Shown one piece after another: positions 61,902-63,879 of a DNA stretch of 63,879 nt. How positions within the stretch are numbered: the stretch's first letter is position 1; each line of letters begins with the position of its first letter. The translations under genes and the position numbers were made by a program. The notes beneath the pieces were generated by a model, which made no database searches, was not told the origin of the DNA, and saw only the letters and a list, made by a program, of their open reading frames with translations. The stretch spans positions 1 through 63,879 of the forward strand of contig UQLN01000026.1 of assembly GCA_900541965.1 (NCBI GenBank), written 5' to 3'. This DNA comes from an uncultured Parabacteroides sp. Lineage in GTDB: Bacteria; Bacteroidota; Bacteroidia; Bacteroidales; Tannerellaceae.

Positions 61902-62798
61902 TCAATTGTATTCTTTCCAGACAACAGTTTCCCCCCAACTTGTAATCTCAATATCTACCCTCACAGAACCTTCAAAATTCAATAAAACATTAACGGTTTT
62001 GCCCACTATGGGGATAATCGGATTGCCGCTACCGTCCGTCGTTATGCTTTTAAGCAAAGACCCGTTGTGGTAGATGTCCATCGTTAGTCCGCTACCGTTC
62101 GTCGCAGGGAAAAGCCGGAACATGGAAACCTCAAAGTCTTTGTTTGCGGCAAGGGTCATTGCCGGGGAATAAGAAGCGGGGACACCTCCGTAATTGCCGC
62201 TAAAATCCATCCGGCTGTTTGTTTCGCGGACAACGAGCGAGTAATCCCCGTCGTCCGTACCGGTAAGTTTCTGCAATCCTCGTAATGTTATATTCATTGA
62301 CGCCGTCATGCGGGAGACATCCATAATTTGTTCTTCAGCATGATTGGACATTGTATTGTTTTCTATTTTAAGTTCTCCATAAAACAAATCGGCTGGAGAG
62401 CTGAATATGCTCTGTTCTGCCTTTACGGATGCAGAAGGTTTCAGCGATATGAAACCGTCGGAGCATGGATCGCCCTTTTTCAGAGGGCTGACGAGCATCG
62501 TACCGCCCTGCGTGTTGCACAAGGTTACGCAACGAAGGGTGGGAATGCCCGGATAATTCAGATTGACAGGTTCCGTACTGTTCACCGGTAGTATGTCGAG
62601 CAATAAGTCTTTGTCATCGAATACATAGAGGCTCATATCTTTTATTGTTTCTTGTGGCACGTCGGCAGGAAAACTGACCTTCAGGGGGATACCCTTGAAA
62701 CAATCATCGGTATTTTCGGCTATGCACCCTGACAACAGCAGTGTGAATATAAAGGATAATATCCCCGGCGCGAACCGGAATTTATAGGCACCTGTCAT
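61902..62798 (-). CDS. FimB/Mfa2-family fimbrial anchor
   Basis: Lipoprotein of 298 aa with lipobox LLSGC. The Mfa2/FimB pattern is clear: MSLYVFDDKDLLLDI, then TLCNTQGG and RMTASMNITLRGLQKL, the two-domain beta-sandwich of fimbrial anchors. In Porphyromonas such proteins anchor the fimbria and limit its length. It directly follows the partial major fimbrillin gene, the standard order, with a strong hairpin between them. Confidence 0.88.
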   Translation of the reverse strand: MTGAYKFRFAPGILSFIFTLLLSGCIAENTDDCFKGIPLKVSFPADVPQETIKDMSLYVFDDKDLLLDILPVNSTEPVNLNYPGIPTLRCVTLCNTQGGTMLVSPLKKGDPCSDGFISLKPSASVKAEQSIFSSPADLFYGELKIENNTMSNHAEEQIMDVSRMTASMNITLRGLQKLTGTDDGDYSLVVRETNSRMDFSGNYGGVPASYSPAMTLAANKDFEVSMFRLFPATNGSGLTMDIYHNGSLLKSITTDGSGNPIIPIVGKTVNVLLNFEGSVRVDIEITSWGETVVWKEYN

Positions 62799-62839
62799 AA
62801 TGGATATTCTTTCTTATTTTATTTCTTTGTAGTTTAAGA

Positions 62840-62870
62840 TATCTGCCACGGACACTGTCCGTGGCAGATA
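62840..62870 (-). other. Strong hairpin between fimbrillin and FimB genes
   Basis: Arms TATCTGCCACGGACA and TGTCCGTGGCAGATA (15 bp each, perfect) are separated by one base. No T tract follows on the minus strand. It most likely causes partial termination or protects the fimbrillin mRNA, giving more major subunit than downstream subunits. Confidence 0.75.
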
Positions 62871-62932
62871 CTTATTAATAAGTATGCATGCCCTGCTGGA
62901 GGGACATATCAATCATAATACCAATTCAGGAG

Positions 62933-63879
62933 TTATTTCCATTCTTTAGAGATATCCGCTACAAGCGTCCAAGTTGCCGCAGTAACTGTAACCTCTACGG
63001 AGCTGTTAACAGTTGGTTTGGTCGGGTCAGTAGTACCACCACCACCGCTACCGCCTTCGTTGGTAGGTTTAAAGTTACCGTTCAAAGCCAATTTTACAGT
63101 ATATGCCTTCCCCGCTTCAAGTTCTGCCTTGTCTCCGCCTCCGAAGTAGGTAGTGAAATACATAGGCTGGAGTTCTTCTGCTACTCCTGCCCCAGTATCA
63201 GCTTTTGTTTTTCTCCACAACACCTCAACTACGAGCGCTGTCGGATGATTGGTTATTTCCGAAACACCGGTGTTTGCGAAGGTATACCAATGTCCTATTT
63301 CCGAAATCGTATTCGCTGTTGAACCGCTTCCAGGGATGAATTTGTCAGTACTAGCCTCTATTGTGTACTCATTATTGGGTTTGAATTGATTAGGTGCTTG
63401 ACCTGTCCATGGAGCACTCCATTCTACACCACCAGTGTACTGTTTCAAATCCTGTGTGATATAGCCAGAGCCATCGGTAGCAGAAAGGAAATGTGTCACT
63501 CTCTGGGCGTTCATCAGGTACACACGTTTAATAGTAAAGTTCGCATCAGCATTCGTGGCAAAATCATTTGCCTGGGCATATACATTGTCCGTTACAGTTC
63601 CACCATTGAATCTAATTTCCGTGAGCTGTATTCTGGCTGATAAATAATGCAACTGTACTGTTGTTGTTGCTACCTGAGTACCCTGATCACCAGTAGGTGT
63701 GAACGGACTCAAATCACCTATTCCCGACATATAAAGATTCGCATCCCTATGGGTTACCGCGCCGCTTTTATTGTCAGGATCGACAAGCATATCTGACAGC
63801 ACAGCCTTCAGGGCATCCTCACTTGAAACAGAAGCAAACGCCCCGCCTGAAGTCGTCAAGTCTCCGGTATTGGCTAAAA
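62933..63879 (-). CDS. Major fimbrillin (Mfa1-like), partial
   Basis: 3' part of a fimbrillin gene running off the right edge; the frame is open to position 63879, so the signal peptide and N-terminus are missing. At least 314 residues are visible. Features include VQLHYLSARIQLTEIRFNGG, a body rich in Thr and Asn, and a Gly-rich linker GGSGGGGTTDPTKP before the C-terminal strand WTLVADISKEWK, as in Mfa1-like donor-strand fimbrillins. It is the first gene of the cluster seen here and is followed by a strong hairpin, consistent with it being the abundant subunit. Confidence 0.85.
   Translation of the reverse strand, partial: LANTGDLTTSGGAFASVSSEDALKAVLSDMLVDPDNKSGAVTHRDANLYMSGIGDLSPFTPTGDQGTQVATTTVQLHYLSARIQLTEIRFNGGTVTDNVYAQANDFATNADANFTIKRVYLMNAQRVTHFLSATDGSGYITQDLKQYTGGVEWSAPWTGQAPNQFKPNNEYTIEASTDKFIPGSGSTANTISEIGHWYTFANTGVSEITNHPTALVVEVLWRKTKADTGAGVAEELQPMYFTTYFGGGDKAELEAGKAYTVKLALNGNFKPTNEGGSGGGGTTDPTKPTVNSSVEVTVTAATWTLVADISKEWK

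Noticed and set aside
1..63879. CRISPR arrays, tRNA or rRNA genes, insertion sequences
   Set aside because: No regularly spaced repeats of CRISPR size, no tRNA-like cloverleaf and no transposase frame were found on reading through.

Overview
This window reads as a stretch of chromosome from an anaerobic Bacteroidales bacterium. Parabacteroides or a close relative is a plausible guess, but the genus is inference. The evidence is the Bacteroidetes promoter style (TAnnTTTG -7 boxes), many lipoproteins and exported glycoside hydrolases, Mfa/Fim-type fimbrial genes, a bifunctional hisB, and repeated gene arrangements typical of gut Bacteroidales. No rRNA, tRNA, CRISPR array or transposase was seen.

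Left part (1-13.7 kb): a seven-gene leftward operon carries a GH51 arabinofuranosidase, a glycyl-radical enzyme with its radical-SAM activase, a sugar:H+ symporter, two GH127 beta-L-arabinofuranosidases and an exported aldose 1-epimerase. A divergent GntR/LacI-like regulator faces it, and the shared promoter region holds a pair of matching operators. The glycyl-radical enzyme is of unknown substrate and is the most likely novel enzyme in the window.

13.9-25.7 kb: an arylacetate-CoA ligase, ACT protein, tiny membrane protein and sodium:solute symporter operon; a DUF1062-type protein; an ABC uptake system whose permease and ATPase are fused; a PAS histidine kinase; tex; a YbaK/EbsC deacylase; and a small lipocalin-like lipoprotein.

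25.8-35.3 kb: the leftward hisG-hisD-hisC-hisB operon. It is preceded by a 15-residue leader peptide with five consecutive His codons and a terminator hairpin, so it is a classical attenuator. A 31-bp inverted repeat sits between hisG and hisD. Upstream come an SMR (Gdx-like) exporter, an M1 aminopeptidase lipoprotein, a DUF4268-like protein, a ROK kinase and an HU-like gene broken by a frameshift in a poly-G tract.

35.5-39.9 kb: a GLUG-repeat fimbrillin-like lipoprotein and a 46-residue peptide gene lie beside a ~346-bp segment bounded by 20-bp inverted repeats and carrying an outward promoter. It looks like a phase-variation switch, drawn here in the orientation that points away from the lipoprotein. 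An EFR1 ferredoxin/flavodoxin protein and an EamA transporter follow.

40-52.3 kb: exported glycan-degrading enzymes (GH2, two GH106-like proteins, a DUF3863-like protein). The two transcription units share a duplicated ~100-bp promoter region, and an arsR-arsM pair with gene debris lies between them.

52.3-63.9 kb: a leftward fimbrial locus, entering from the right edge with a partial major fimbrillin, then FimB/Mfa2, four consecutive proteins with a shared lectin-like C-terminus, a small protein, a DUF3575 barrel and a large OmpA-domain lipoprotein.
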